Assembly (NCBI RefSeq): GCF_001083795.1
Contig: NZ_LAVK01000004.1
Span: 1-62,028 of the forward strand
DNA: 62,028 nucleotides
Origin: Streptomyces sp. SBT349
Lineage (GTDB): Bacteria > Actinomycetota > Actinomycetes > Streptomycetales > Streptomycetaceae
Direction of reading: 5' to 3'
Shown: piece by piece, positions 40,568 to 49,372 of the stretch
How positions within the stretch are numbered: position 1 is the first letter of the stretch
Layout of the letters: the number at the start of each line of letters is the position of its first letter
The notes under the pieces: generated by a model
The model's input: the letters and a program-made list of their open reading frames with translations, nothing else
The model's database searches: none
What the model was told of the DNA's origin: nothing
Program-made: the position numbers and the translations under genes

Positions 40568-40815
40568 CCGCCGCCGTCGCGGGTCCTGGCCAGCCAGCCG
40601 TCGTCCACCAGATGGCGGCGCAGCGCCGCGCAGTCCTGGTGGACCGTCCGCAGCAGGTCGTTGACCTCGCGCTCGCTGTACTGCCGCCCCGGCTCGAACA
40701 GGGTCTCGCTGAGGTGGGCGAGCAACTGCGCGCGGCGGTCGGCCCTGCGGGGGATCGCGATCAGTCGCCCTCGCGCGAAGAGGGCCTCCACGCCCCGCGC
40801 GCCGCCGTCCGCCAT
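40549..40815 (-). CDS. DUF2087 domain protein
   Basis: An 88-residue protein matching the DUF2087 pattern: an ALFARGRLIAIPRR start, a LLAHLSETLFEPGRQYSEREVNDLL helix pair, and VHQDCAALRRHLVDDGWLAR at the end. The arrangement resembles a small winged helix, so a nucleic-acid role is possible but unproven. In other proteins this domain often follows an ArsR-like regulator; here it stands alone. It overlaps its convergent neighbour by 19 nt. Confidence 0.82.
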   Translation of the reverse strand: MADGGARGVEALFARGRLIAIPRRADRRAQLLAHLSETLFEPGRQYSEREVNDLLRTVHQDCAALRRHLVDDGWLARTRDGGGYRRLR

Positions 40816-40888
40816 GGTCCGCTCCCTCGCCCGCCGTTGCCGTTGCCGTTGCGGTGGCCGTCCGCGTCCGCCCTCGCACCCGATCCTG

Positions 40889-41353
40889 TCAGGGGTGCGG
40901 CGGCGCGGTCATCCCGTTCGGGTCGGCGAAGACGCCCCGGAGCATCCCCGTCGCCTGGCCCACCTCGATCAGGTAGCCGTCGGGGTCGCGCAGATAGCAG
41001 CGCAGCTCGGCCCCGCGGTCCAGCGGCGGGGTCAGGAACTTCGCCCCCCTCGCGCTCCACTCCCGGTGGCACGCCGCGATGTCGGCCACCCGGATGTTGA
41101 GGAACGCCGAGGCCGTGCCGGGGTCACCGGGCGGCACGAGCGTGACCTCCGGCTTGTCGGGCGTGGGGCCGCCGCCCGGGTTCATGATCAGCCAGCCGTT
41201 GGCGAGCCTGACCACGCACGGGTTCTCCTCCAGGACCACGGTGCCGCCCAGCACGTCGCTGTAGAAGGCGCGGGAGCGCGCCACGTCGCGCACGGTCAGG
41301 AAGTGGGTCAGCAGCACCCCGGTCTCCGGGGCGGGCAGATCGTCTCTCCGCAT
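40889..41353 (-). CDS. VOC family (glyoxalase/bleomycin resistance-like) protein
   Basis: A 154-residue protein with the paired beta-alpha-beta-beta-beta units of the vicinal-oxygen-chelate fold. Diagnostic parts are LLTHFLTVRDVARSRAFYSD, the strand ending VLGGTVV, FLNIRVADI, and the C-terminal RCYLRDPDGYLIEVGQ with the metal-ligand Glu. The substrate cannot be read from sequence. The ATG at 41353 is preceded by AGGA on the minus strand. It is divergent from the monooxygenase gene 142 nt away. Confidence 0.85.
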   Translation of the reverse strand: MRRDDLPAPETGVLLTHFLTVRDVARSRAFYSDVLGGTVVLEENPCVVRLANGWLIMNPGGGPTPDKPEVTLVPPGDPGTASAFLNIRVADIAACHREWSARGAKFLTPPLDRGAELRCYLRDPDGYLIEVGQATGMLRGVFADPNGMTAPPHP

Positions 41354-41494
41354 GCGCCCATCCTGTGCCCGTCCCCGGACCGGCGACACCGGAGCGCACC
41401 GAACGGACGAGCCGCCCCCGATGGAGCAGACTGCTGCCATGTCGCCCGGGGCCGGAACGGACGGTCCCGGCTCTCGTCGTGCCGGAGGTTTCGC

Positions 41495-41815
41495 GTGTCC
41501 GTGGTGAAGATCAACGTCCTGACCGTTCCGGAGGAGCGGCGCGAGGAACTGGAGAAGCGGTTCGCCGCGCGGGCCGGGCTGGTGGAGGGGCAGGACGGGT
41601 TCGAGTGGTTCGAGCTGCTGCGGCCGGTCGAGGGGACCGACACCTATCTGGTGTACACGCGGTGGCGCAGCGAGGAGGACTTCCGGAACTGGATGAACGG
41701 GTCCATGCGGGCCGGTCACCAGGGCGGCGGCGAGCGGGGTCCGGCCGCCTCGGGGGCCACGCTCTGGTCGTTCGAGGTCGTCCAGCAGGCGGCCCCGAGG
41801 GCGGGCGGGTCCTAG
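41495..41815 (+). CDS. Predicted heme-degrading monooxygenase (MhuD/IsdG-like, ABM fold)
   Basis: A 106-residue protein of the antibiotic-biosynthesis-monooxygenase fold (KINVLTVPEE, then FEWFELLRPVEG and YLVYTRWRSEEDFRNWM). Counting from the GTG at 41495, Asn7, Trp66 and His75 fall at the positions of the heme-degradation triad of mycobacterial MhuD (N7/W66/H75) and close to IsdG (N7/W67/H77). It should bind heme through His75 and open the porphyrin with O2. The start is fixed by GGAGG (41484-41488) with 6 nt spacing. It sits between heme O and heme A synthases. Its stop shares a CTAG with the convergent ctaA stop. Confidence 0.8.
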   Translation: MSVVKINVLTVPEERREELEKRFAARAGLVEGQDGFEWFELLRPVEGTDTYLVYTRWRSEEDFRNWMNGSMRAGHQGGGERGPAASGATLWSFEVVQQAAPRAGGS

Positions 41816-42822
41816 GGGGTATTGACCTGGGCCGAGGCGGCGGGCTCCCGGAGGGGGGTCCGGTCCTCGGCGGGGGAGTGCTCCGGCGCCGGGGGCCGCC
41901 CGTCGCGGTCGCGAGTGGCCAGCAGGAGGCGCAGGACCGCGACCCACACGAGCGTCGAGCCGAGCAGGTGCATGCCGACGAGCCACTCGGGCTCGTCCAG
42001 CGCGTACTGCGTGTAGCCGATGACGCCCTGGCCCAGGAGGACCAGCAGCAGGTCCCGGGCGCGGGCCCTGATCCCGGCCGGGGCGTCGAGCAGGCGCAGC
42101 GCGACCAGGAGCGCCACCGTCGAGAGGACCACCGCCCAGGCGAGGAACGAGTGGGTCCTGGTGATGACGTCCCAGTCGAACGGCATCCGCTCGATGTGGT
42201 CGCCGCTGTCGCCCGAGTGCTTGCCGCTGCCGGTCACGGCCGTGCCGGCGACGAGCAGCGCGCCCGCGAGCAGCGTGAGCCCGCCCACCGCGCGCCGCAC
42301 CGGCACGCCCACCAGCGGGCGGGGCTCGGCGTCGCCCTCGCGGGCGCGCTGCCAGGAGACGGTGGCGGCGGTCAGCAGCACCATGGCGGCCAGGAAGTGG
42401 GCGGCCACGATGTACGGGTTCAGCTCGGTCAGCACGGTGACGCCGCCGATGACGCCGTTGCTCATGACGATCCAGAACTGGAGCCAGCCGAGCCGGGTCA
42501 GCGACCTGCGGCGGGGCTCGGCGCAGCGGGCGGCGACGATGAACCAGCCGACGGCGGCCGAGACCACGTAGGCCATCATCCGGTTGCCGAACTCGATCGC
42601 GCCGTGTATCCCCATCTCCGAGGTGGCGACCAGGCTCTCGCCGCTGCACTTGGGCCAGGTGTCGCAGCCGAGCCCCGAGCCGGTCAGGCGGACCGCGCCG
42701 CCGGTGACGACGATGAGCACGGCCATGCTCAACGAGGCGAGCGCCGCCCGGCGCACGGTGACGGGCCGCGGCGTCCAGTGGTCGGCGAGGAAGGCGAGGG
42801 GGTTTCGCACTGCTTTCAGCAC
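41812..42822 (-). CDS. ctaA: Heme A synthase (COX15/CtaA)
   Basis: A 336-residue membrane enzyme that oxidises the C8 methyl of heme O to the formyl of heme A. It has eight transmembrane helices. The first half has GGAVRLTGSGLGCDTWPKC (about 43-61) with the paired Cys and IEFGNRMMAY. AAHFLAAMVLL supplies a heme-ligand His. The second half repeats this pattern with TRTHSFLAWAVV and VGMHLLGSTLVW. The GTG at 42822 is supported by minus-strand TACGAT 6 nt upstream. An ATG at 42852 would add 10 residues. Confidence 0.93.
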   Translation of the reverse strand: MLKAVRNPLAFLADHWTPRPVTVRRAALASLSMAVLIVVTGGAVRLTGSGLGCDTWPKCSGESLVATSEMGIHGAIEFGNRMMAYVVSAAVGWFIVAARCAEPRRRSLTRLGWLQFWIVMSNGVIGGVTVLTELNPYIVAAHFLAAMVLLTAATVSWQRAREGDAEPRPLVGVPVRRAVGGLTLLAGALLVAGTAVTGSGKHSGDSGDHIERMPFDWDVITRTHSFLAWAVVLSTVALLVALRLLDAPAGIRARARDLLLVLLGQGVIGYTQYALDEPEWLVGMHLLGSTLVWVAVLRLLLATRDRDGRPPAPEHSPAEDRTPLREPAASAQVNTP

Positions 42823-42881
42823 CCGCTCATCGTAGGCCCCTCGCTTGTGCATCAATTCACGAGGGGGGCGCCCGCAGGGCC

Positions 42882-43700
42882 CTACTCCCAGCGGAAGAAG
42901 CGAGCCGCCGCGCCCAGGCCGAGCGCCGACCACACCGCCAGCACGCCCGCCTCGTCCCAGGGCAGCCCGGCGCCGTCGCGCAGGATGTCGCGCAGCCCGC
43001 CGCTCAGGGCGCCGACCGGCAGCAGCTCCAGCACGGCCCGCACCCCGCCGGGGAAGTCGTCCAGCGGGATGACCACCCCGCCGAAGAACACCAGCAGGAC
43101 GAAGACGAGGTTGGCCGCGGCCAGCGTCGCCTCCGCGCGCAGCGTCCCCGCCATCAGCAGCCCCAGGCCCGAGCAGGCCGCCGCGCCCAGCAGCATCAGC
43201 AGCGCCACGGCCGGCGCGTTCCCCCGGGGCGACCAGCCGAGCGCCAGGGCGACGGTGGTCAGCAGCGCCGTCTGGAGGAGGAGCGTGACCAGGACCGCGC
43301 CCGTCTTGCCGCACATCAGCCCCCAGCGCGGCAGCGGGGAGACGGCGAGCCGCTTGAGCACGCCGTAGCGGCGCTCGAAGCCGGTGGCGATGGCCTGGCC
43401 GGTGAACGCGGTCGACAGCACGGCCAGCGCGAGGATGCCGGGGGCCAGGAAGTCGACGCGTCGCTCCCGGGTGTCGCCGGCGGCCTCCACGATGTCGACC
43501 GTGCTGAACAGCACGAGCAGCAGGGTGGGGATGACGACCGTCAGCAGCAGCTGCTCGCCGTTGCGCAGCAGCATCCTGGTCTCCAGCGCCGCCTGGGCGG
43601 CGATCATCCGGCCCACCGGGGCCGAGCCGGGCCGGGGCGCGTGGCGGCCGGTGCCCGCCCCGGGCGCGCCTTCGGCCCGCGGGCCGGGGAGGTGGCTCAT
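42882..43700 (-). CDS. ABC-2 type transporter permease
   Basis: A 272-residue integral membrane protein with six transmembrane helices of the ABC-2/DrrB type. After a Pro/Gly-rich cytoplasmic N-terminus come TLLLVLFSTVDIVEAA, the conserved FLAPGILALAVLSTAF, FERRYGVLKRLAVSPL and LVFVLLVFFGGVVIPLDDFP. Its start overlaps the stop of its ATPase by 4 nt. The pair lies between ctaA and the suf operon, a placement shared with mycobacteria and relatives, so a role in exporting a heme-, iron- or stress-related compound is possible. Substrate unknown. Confidence 0.9.
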   Translation of the reverse strand: MSHLPGPRAEGAPGAGTGRHAPRPGSAPVGRMIAAQAALETRMLLRNGEQLLLTVVIPTLLLVLFSTVDIVEAAGDTRERRVDFLAPGILALAVLSTAFTGQAIATGFERRYGVLKRLAVSPLPRWGLMCGKTGAVLVTLLLQTALLTTVALALGWSPRGNAPAVALLMLLGAAACSGLGLLMAGTLRAEATLAAANLVFVLLVFFGGVVIPLDDFPGGVRAVLELLPVGALSGGLRDILRDGAGLPWDEAGVLAVWSALGLGAAARFFRWE

Positions 43701-44629
43701 GGACGCAGCTCCTTGCCGGTCAGTTCGAGGAAGACGTCCTCCAGCGTGTGGCGCCTGGTGGTGATGCGGTCCGCCAGCACCCCGTGCTGCGCGCACCAGG
43801 CGGTGACGGTGGCCAGCAGCCGGGGACCCACGTCCCCGGTGATGCGGTAGCTGCCGGGGCTCGGCTCGGCGGCCCCGCTGCCGTCGGGGAGCGCCTGGCG
43901 CAGGGACACCAGGTCGAGGCCGGGGCGGCCGGTGAAGCGCAGCACGTCGGCGCCGCCCCCGCACAGCTCGGCCGGGCTGCCGTGGGCGACCACCCGGCCC
44001 TCGTCCACGACGGCGACCGCGTCGGCCAGCTCCTCGGCCTCGTCCATGAAGTGCGTGGTCAGCACGGTGGTGACCCCGTCGGCGCGCAGCTCGGCGATCA
44101 GCTCCCAGGTGGCGCGCCTGGCCTGGGGGTCGAGCCCCGCGGTCGGCTCGTCGAGGAAGACCAGCTCGGGGCGGCCGACCACGGCCAGGGCGAGGGCCAG
44201 GCGCTGCCGCTGGCCGCCGGAGAGGCGGCGGTAGGGGGTGCGCCCGCACGAGGCGAGGCCGAGGCGTTCCGCCAGGGCGTCCACGTCGAGCGGGTGGGCG
44301 TGCAGGCGGGCGACGTGGGTGAGCATCTCGGTGGCGCGCACCCCCGCGTAGACGCCGCCGCTCTGGAGCATCACGCCGAGGCGCGGGCGCAGCGCGGGCG
44401 CGTCGGCCACCGGGTCGAGCCCCAGCACGCGCAGCCGCCCCGCGTCGGGCGCGCGGTAGCCCTCGCAGAGCTCGACGGTGGTGGTCTTGCCCGCGCCGTT
44501 GGGCCCGAGCACGGCGGTCACGGTGGCGGGGGAGACGGTCAGGTCCAGGCCGTCGAGTGCGGTGGTCGCGCCGTACCGCTTGACCAGGCCGACCGCCTCG
44601 ACGGCCGGGGCGGTGCCTCCGGGATGCAT
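43697..44629 (-). CDS. ABC transporter ATP-binding protein
   Basis: A 310-residue ATPase that drives the ABC-2 permease. Walker A GPNGAGKTT (about 40-48), signature LSGGQRQRLALALA (about 134) and Walker B LVFLDEPTAGLDP (about 154) are complete, and the switch His is in TTHFMDEAEE. The C-terminal 80 residues are the DrrA-type extension. On the minus strand TAGACT lies 6 nt before the ATG, suggesting a leaderless transcript. The start faces sufR across 145 bp. Confidence 0.93.
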   Translation of the reverse strand: MHPGGTAPAVEAVGLVKRYGATTALDGLDLTVSPATVTAVLGPNGAGKTTTVELCEGYRAPDAGRLRVLGLDPVADAPALRPRLGVMLQSGGVYAGVRATEMLTHVARLHAHPLDVDALAERLGLASCGRTPYRRLSGGQRQRLALALAVVGRPELVFLDEPTAGLDPQARRATWELIAELRADGVTTVLTTHFMDEAEELADAVAVVDEGRVVAHGSPAELCGGGADVLRFTGRPGLDLVSLRQALPDGSGAAEPSPGSYRITGDVGPRLLATVTAWCAQHGVLADRITTRRHTLEDVFLELTGKELRP

Positions 44630-44761
44630 GGGTGGAGTCTAGGAACCCCGGCGGGGCGCCCCCGACCGCAGGGTCCCGGGGCGCCGGGTAAGGCATGCCT
44701 TACGTGATGTACTCCATGCGGGCAGGTCAGGCCGTGGCTTGCCCGTGTCGCGAGAATTACG

Positions 44762-44775
44762 CAACAATGGCGTTG
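44762..44775. promoter_or_regulatory. SufR operator over the sufR promoter and start codon
   Basis: CAAC-AATGGC-GTTG is an exact CAAC-N6-GTTG inverted repeat, the site reported for Streptomyces SufR (from memory). It overlaps a possible -10 (AACAAT, 44763-44768) and the first base of the GTG start. Confidence 0.7.
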
Positions 44776-45605
44776 TGAAAAAGGGGCACGAGCGCGACGA
44801 GACCCCGGTGGCCCCCGCCGCCGCCGGTGGCCCCGCCCTGCCCTTGGCCGTCGAGGAGCAGTCGGGCACCCGTCGCCGCGTCGCCCGTTCCATTCTGGAC
44901 CACGGCCCGTCCACCGCCGGCGACCTGGCCGGCCGCCTCGAACTGACCCAGGCGGCGGTGCGCCGCCACCTCGACGCGCTGGTCGCCGAGGGGCTGGTCG
45001 AGCCCCGCGAGAAGCGGGTCTACGGCTCGCGTGGCCGGGGCCGCCCCGCCAAGGTCTTCGCGATCACCGACTCGGGGCGGGACGCCTTCGACCAGGCGTA
45101 CGACGAGCTGGCCGTCGAGGCGCTGCGCTGGATCGAGCGCCTCGCCGGAGGCGGCGAGCGGGGCGCCGCGGCCGTCATGGAGTTCGCGCGGGCCAAGGCC
45201 GCCGACCAGGCGGAGCTGTACCGGCCGTTCCTGGAGGAGGCCCTGCCCGAGGAGAGGGCGCGGGCGCTCGCCGAGGCCCTGTCCCACCAGGGGTACGCCG
45301 CCACCGTCCGCCGCGTTCCGGCGCCGGCCGGCGACCAGGTGTGCCAGCACCACTGCCCGGTGGCCCACGCCGCCGCCCGCTTCCCGCAGCTGTGCGAGGC
45401 GGAGACCGAGGTGTTCTCCCGCCTGCTCGGCAGCCATGTCCAGCGCCTCGCGACCATCGCCCATGGCGACGGCGTGTGCACCACGTTCGTCCCCGAGACG
45501 GACCTCTCCGAGGCGGACGCCCCGGAGAAGCCCGAGACGCCCGAGAAGTCCGAGAAGCCCAAGTCCACCGCTTCACCACGCACTGCCGGGAGGAACCCCG
45601 CATGA
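44775..45605 (+). CDS. sufR: Fe-S cluster-sensing transcriptional repressor SufR
   Basis: A 276-residue ArsR/DeoR-like winged-helix regulator of Fe-S assembly. The HTH lies at about 48-85 ([20 protein letters not shown]) and the wing at GRGRPAKVF. The C-terminal half carries the cluster Cys: CQHHC (about 200), QLC (about 218) and GVC (about 246). Holo-SufR represses its own operon; cluster loss releases it. An Asp/Glu/Pro/Lys-rich tail follows. The GTG at 44775 has no ribosome-binding site and lies 6 nt after AACAAT, so it is likely leaderless. It overlaps sufB by 4 nt. Confidence 0.94.
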   Translation: MKKGHERDETPVAPAAAGGPALPLAVEEQSGTRRRVARSILDHGPSTAGDLAGRLELTQAAVRRHLDALVAEGLVEPREKRVYGSRGRGRPAKVFAITDSGRDAFDQAYDELAVEALRWIERLAGGGERGAAAVMEFARAKAADQAELYRPFLEEALPEERARALAEALSHQGYAATVRRVPAPAGDQVCQHHCPVAHAAARFPQLCEAETEVFSRLLGSHVQRLATIAHGDGVCTTFVPETDLSEADAPEKPETPEKSEKPKSTASPRTAGRNPA

Positions 45606-47023
45606 CGCTCCCCACGGAGACTGCCCACCCCGAGCTCGAGGGGCTTGGCACGTACGAATACGGCTGGGCCGACTCCGACGCGGCCGGTGCCGCCGCCAAG
45701 CGCGGCCTGTCCGATGAGGTCGTCCGCGACATCTCGGGCAAGAAGTCCGAGCCCGACTGGATGCTGAAGATGCGCATGAAGGGCCTGAAGCTCTTCGGCA
45801 AGAAGCCCATGCCGTCCTGGGGCTCCGACCTCAGCGGCATCGACTTCGACAACATCAAGTACTTCGTGCGCTCCACCGAGAAGCAGGCCCAGAGCTGGGA
45901 CGACCTGCCGGAGGACATCAAGAGCACCTACGACAGGCTGGGCATCCCCGAGGCGGAGAAGCAGCGCCTCGTCGCGGGTGTCGCCGCGCAGTACGAGTCG
46001 GAGGTCGTCTACCACCAGATCCGCGAGGACCTGGAGGCGCAGGGCGTCATCTTCCTCGACACGGACACGGCGCTGAAGGAGCACCCCGAGCTCTTCCAGG
46101 AGCACTTCGGCACCGTCATCCCCGCCGGTGACAACAAGTTCGCCGCGCTGAACACGGCGGTCTGGTCGGGCGGATCGTTCATCTACGTGCCGCCGGGCGT
46201 GCACGTCGACATCCCGCTCCAGGCGTACTTCCGGATCAACACGGAGAACATGGGGCAGTTCGAGCGCACGCTGATCATCGTCGACGAGAACGCCTACGTG
46301 CACTACGTCGAGGGCTGCACCGCCCCGATCTACGACTCGGACTCGCTGCACTCCGCGGTCGTGGAGATCATCGTCAAGAAGGGCGGCCGCTGCCGCTACA
46401 CGACCATCCAGAACTGGTCGAACAACGTGTACAACCTGGTGACCAAGCGGGCCGTGGCCTACGAGGGCGCCACCATGGAGTGGGTCGACGGGAACATCGG
46501 CTCCAAGGTCACCATGAAGTACCCCGCGATCTACCTGATGGGCGAGCACGCCAAGGGCGAGACGCTCTCCGTCGCCTTCGCGGGCGAGGGCCAGCACCAG
46601 GACGCGGGCGCCAAGATGGTGCACATGGCCCCCCGCACCTCCTCGAACATCGTCTCCAAGTCGGTGGCCAGGGGCGGCGGGCGGACCTCCTACCGCGGCC
46701 TCATCGAGATCGGCGAGGGCGCGTCGGGCTCCAAGTCCAACGTGCTGTGCGACGCGCTGCTCGTGGACAGCATCTCCCGCTCGGACACCTACCCGTACGT
46801 GGACGTCCGCGAGGACGACGTGACGATGGGGCACGAGGCGACGGTCTCCAAGGTCAGCGACGACCAGCTCTTCTATCTGATGAGCCGCGGCCTCTCCGAG
46901 GACGAGGCGATGGCGGTGATCGTGCGCGGCTTCGTCGAGCCCATCGCCAAGGAGCTGCCCATGGAGTACGCCCTGGAGCTGAACCGGCTGATCGAGCTCC
47001 AGATGGAAGGCGCCGTCGGCTGA
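45602..47023 (+). CDS. sufB: Fe-S cluster assembly protein SufB
   Basis: A 473-residue scaffold subunit of the SufBC2D complex on which Fe-S clusters are built. The beta-helix core contains [46 protein letters not shown] and [19 protein letters not shown]. The conserved C-terminal Cys lies in [11 protein letters not shown] and the His in GHEATVSKV. The length is typical. No intein interrupts it, unlike in some mycobacteria. The ATG overlaps the sufR stop (ATGA). Confidence 0.97.
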   Translation: MTLPTETAHPELEGLGTYEYGWADSDAAGAAAKRGLSDEVVRDISGKKSEPDWMLKMRMKGLKLFGKKPMPSWGSDLSGIDFDNIKYFVRSTEKQAQSWDDLPEDIKSTYDRLGIPEAEKQRLVAGVAAQYESEVVYHQIREDLEAQGVIFLDTDTALKEHPELFQEHFGTVIPAGDNKFAALNTAVWSGGSFIYVPPGVHVDIPLQAYFRINTENMGQFERTLIIVDENAYVHYVEGCTAPIYDSDSLHSAVVEIIVKKGGRCRYTTIQNWSNNVYNLVTKRAVAYEGATMEWVDGNIGSKVTMKYPAIYLMGEHAKGETLSVAFAGEGQHQDAGAKMVHMAPRTSSNIVSKSVARGGGRTSYRGLIEIGEGASGSKSNVLCDALLVDSISRSDTYPYVDVREDDVTMGHEATVSKVSDDQLFYLMSRGLSEDEAMAVIVRGFVEPIAKELPMEYALELNRLIELQMEGAVG

Positions 47024-47097
47024 CCATGGCCACCGGACCGTCACCGTCCCACCAGCAAGCCGTCCCCACGACCAAGAGAGTGAGCACGACGACACCC

Positions 47098-48249
47098 ATG
47101 GCTGAGGCCCAGAGCATCGCGGTGGCGGCCGAGTCCACCGTGGCCACCAGGATGAGCGCTCCGCCGTCCTACGACGTGGCCGACTTCCCGGTGCCGCACG
47201 GCCGCGAGGAGGAGTGGCGCTTCACTCCCCTGGAGCGGCTGAGGGGGCTGCACGACGGCTCCGCCCTCGCTGACGGCTCCCTCAAGGTCGAGGTGAACGC
47301 GCCCGACGGCGTCACCGTCACCACCGTCGGGCGCGACGACCCGCGCGTCGGCAAGGCGGGCCAACCGGTCGACCGGGTCGCCGCGCAGGCGTTCAGCGCC
47401 TTCGAGAAGGCGACGGTCATCTCCGTCGCGGCCGAGGCCGTCCTCACCGAGCCGGTGCGCCTGAGCCTGCACGGCGAGGGCGGGGTGACCTTCGGTCACA
47501 CCGTCTTCGAGGTCGGGGCGTTCGCCGAGGTCGTCTTCGTGGCCGACCACACCGGCGACGGCGTCCGCTCGGCCAACGTCGAGTTCCTCGTCGGCGACGG
47601 CGCCAAGGTCACCTTCGTCAGCGTGCAGGACTGGGACGACACGGCCGTCCACTGCTCGCAGCACACCGTGCTGATCGGGCGGGACGCCACGTTCAAGTCG
47701 GTCGTGGTGACCTTCGGCGGCGACGTGGTGCGGCTGCACCCCCGCGTGAGCTACGCGGGCCCCGGCGGCGAGGCCGAGCTCTACGGCCTGTACTTCACGG
47801 ACGACGGGCAGCACCAGGAGCACCGGCTGCTGGTGGACCACACCGCCCCCAACTGCCGCAGCAACGTGGCCTACAAGGGCGCGCTCCAGGGCGCCGACGC
47901 GCACGCGGTGTGGATCGGCGACGTCGTGATCCGCGCCGCCGCCACCGGCACCGACACCTACGAGCTCAACCGGAACCTGGTGCTCACCGACGGCGCCCGC
48001 GTGGACTCCGTTCCCAACCTGGAGATCGAGACCGGCGAGATCGTCGGCGCCGGGCACGCCTCGGCCACCGGGCGGTTCGAGGACGAGCAGCTCTTCTACC
48101 TGATGGCCCGCGGCATCCCGGCCGAGCAGGCCCGGCGCCTGGTGGTGCGCGGCTTCTTCGCCGAGCTGGTCCAGCAGATCGGCGTCCCCGACGTGGAGCA
48201 GCGGCTCATCGCGAAGCTGGAGGCCGAGCTGGCGGAGGCGATCGCATGA
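47098..48249 (+). CDS. sufD: Fe-S cluster assembly protein SufD
   Basis: A 383-residue paralogue and partner of SufB in SufBC2D, needed for iron entry. It has HGREEEWRFTPLERLRGL near the N-terminus and the SufBD core GLYFTDDGQHQEHRLLVDHTAPN, followed by GTDTYELNRNLVL and GHASATGRFEDEQLFYLM at the C-terminus, with the conserved His. The ATG at 47098 agrees with homologs starting MAEAQ. In-frame starts at 47026 (ATG) and 47080 (GTG) would lengthen the protein, and no start here has a strong ribosome-binding site. Confidence 0.94.
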   Translation: MAEAQSIAVAAESTVATRMSAPPSYDVADFPVPHGREEEWRFTPLERLRGLHDGSALADGSLKVEVNAPDGVTVTTVGRDDPRVGKAGQPVDRVAAQAFSAFEKATVISVAAEAVLTEPVRLSLHGEGGVTFGHTVFEVGAFAEVVFVADHTGDGVRSANVEFLVGDGAKVTFVSVQDWDDTAVHCSQHTVLIGRDATFKSVVVTFGGDVVRLHPRVSYAGPGGEAELYGLYFTDDGQHQEHRLLVDHTAPNCRSNVAYKGALQGADAHAVWIGDVVIRAAATGTDTYELNRNLVLTDGARVDSVPNLEIETGEIVGAGHASATGRFEDEQLFYLMARGIPAEQARRLVVRGFFAELVQQIGVPDVEQRLIAKLEAELAEAIA

Positions 48250-48605
48250 GCGGTGGCACGGCAGCGGCCGGGGCGGAGGGCTTCGTGCGGGCCTGCGCGC
48301 TGGGGGACCTGGAGGTCGACGTGCCCCGGCGCGTCGACCTCGGCGGCGTGCCCGTCGCCGTGGTCCGCACCGAGGGCGCGGTCTACGCGGTCAACGACAT
48401 CTGCTCCCACGCGAACGTCTCGCTCTCCGAGGGCGAGGTGGAGGACTGCCAGATCGAGTGCTGGCTGCACGGCTCCAGCTTCGACCTGCGGACCGGCAAG
48501 CCGACGGGCCTGCCCGCGACGCAACCCATCCCCGTCTACCCCGTCAAGATCGAAGGAGAGGGCCCGGCCGCCGCCGTGCTCGTCTCCGTCACCCAGGAGT
48601 CCTGA
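48246..48605 (+). CDS. Rieske-type ferredoxin in the suf operon
   Basis: A 119-residue small Rieske [2Fe-2S] protein. The cluster ligands are in CSHANVSL (Cys-x-His, about 57) and CWLHGSSFDL (Cys-x2-His, about 76). It resembles the ferredoxin subunits of non-heme iron dioxygenases, but no oxygenase is nearby. Its place between sufD and sufC, with a 4-nt overlap with sufD, suggests it supplies electrons for cluster assembly or is an early client protein. Confidence 0.92.
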   Translation: MSGGTAAAGAEGFVRACALGDLEVDVPRRVDLGGVPVAVVRTEGAVYAVNDICSHANVSLSEGEVEDCQIECWLHGSSFDLRTGKPTGLPATQPIPVYPVKIEGEGPAAAVLVSVTQES

Positions 48606-48610
48606 GCCCC

Positions 48611-49372
48611 ATGGCAACGCTTGAGATCCACGACCTGCACGTCTCCGTCGACGGCGAAGGCGGCTCCAAAGAGATCCTGCGCGGGGTCGACCTGACCGTG
48701 AAGCAGGGCGAGACGCACGCCATCATGGGCCCCAACGGCTCAGGCAAGTCCACCCTGGCCTACTCCCTCGCCGGGCACCCCAAGTACACGATCACCTCGG
48801 GCACCGTCACGCTCGACGGCGAGAACGTCCTGGAGATGTCCGTCGACGAGCGCGCCCGCGCCGGGGTCTTCCTCGCCATGCAGTACCCGGTCGAGATCCC
48901 CGGGGTGTCCGTCTCCAACTTCCTGCGCACCTCCGCCACCGCCATCCGTGGCGAGGCCCCCAAGCTGCGGACGTGGGTCAAGGAGGTCAAGGAGGCCATG
49001 GAGCGCCTGGAGATGGACCCGTCCTTCGCCGAGCGCAACGTGAACGAGGGCTTCTCGGGCGGCGAGAAGAAGCGCCACGAGATCCTCCAGCTGGAGCTGC
49101 TGAAGCCGAAGATCGCCGTCCTGGACGAGACCGACTCCGGCCTGGACATCGACGCGCTGCGGATCGTCTCCGAGGGCGTCAACCGGGTCCGCGAGAGCGG
49201 CCAGGTCGGCACCCTGCTGATCACGCACTACACCCGCATCCTGCGGTACATCGCCCCCGACCACGTGCACGTCTTCGCGGGCGGCCGGATCGCCGAGTCC
49301 GGCGGTGCGGAGCTGGCCGACAAGCTGGAGGCCGAGGGCTACGAGCAGTACACCAAGGGGGGCGCCTCATGA
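48611..49372 (+). CDS. sufC: Fe-S cluster assembly ATPase SufC
   Basis: A 253-residue ABC-type ATPase that powers the SufBC2D scaffold. Walker A GPNGSGKST (about 39-47), the Q-loop in AMQYPVEIPGV, signature FSGGEKKRHEILQLELL (about 153) and Walker B IAVLDETDSGLD (about 173) are all present, with the switch His in ITHYTRIL. The ATG at 48611 lies 5 nt after the ferredoxin gene, and the 3' end overlaps sufS by 4 nt. Confidence 0.97.
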   Translation: MATLEIHDLHVSVDGEGGSKEILRGVDLTVKQGETHAIMGPNGSGKSTLAYSLAGHPKYTITSGTVTLDGENVLEMSVDERARAGVFLAMQYPVEIPGVSVSNFLRTSATAIRGEAPKLRTWVKEVKEAMERLEMDPSFAERNVNEGFSGGEKKRHEILQLELLKPKIAVLDETDSGLDIDALRIVSEGVNRVRESGQVGTLLITHYTRILRYIAPDHVHVFAGGRIAESGGAELADKLEAEGYEQYTKGGAS

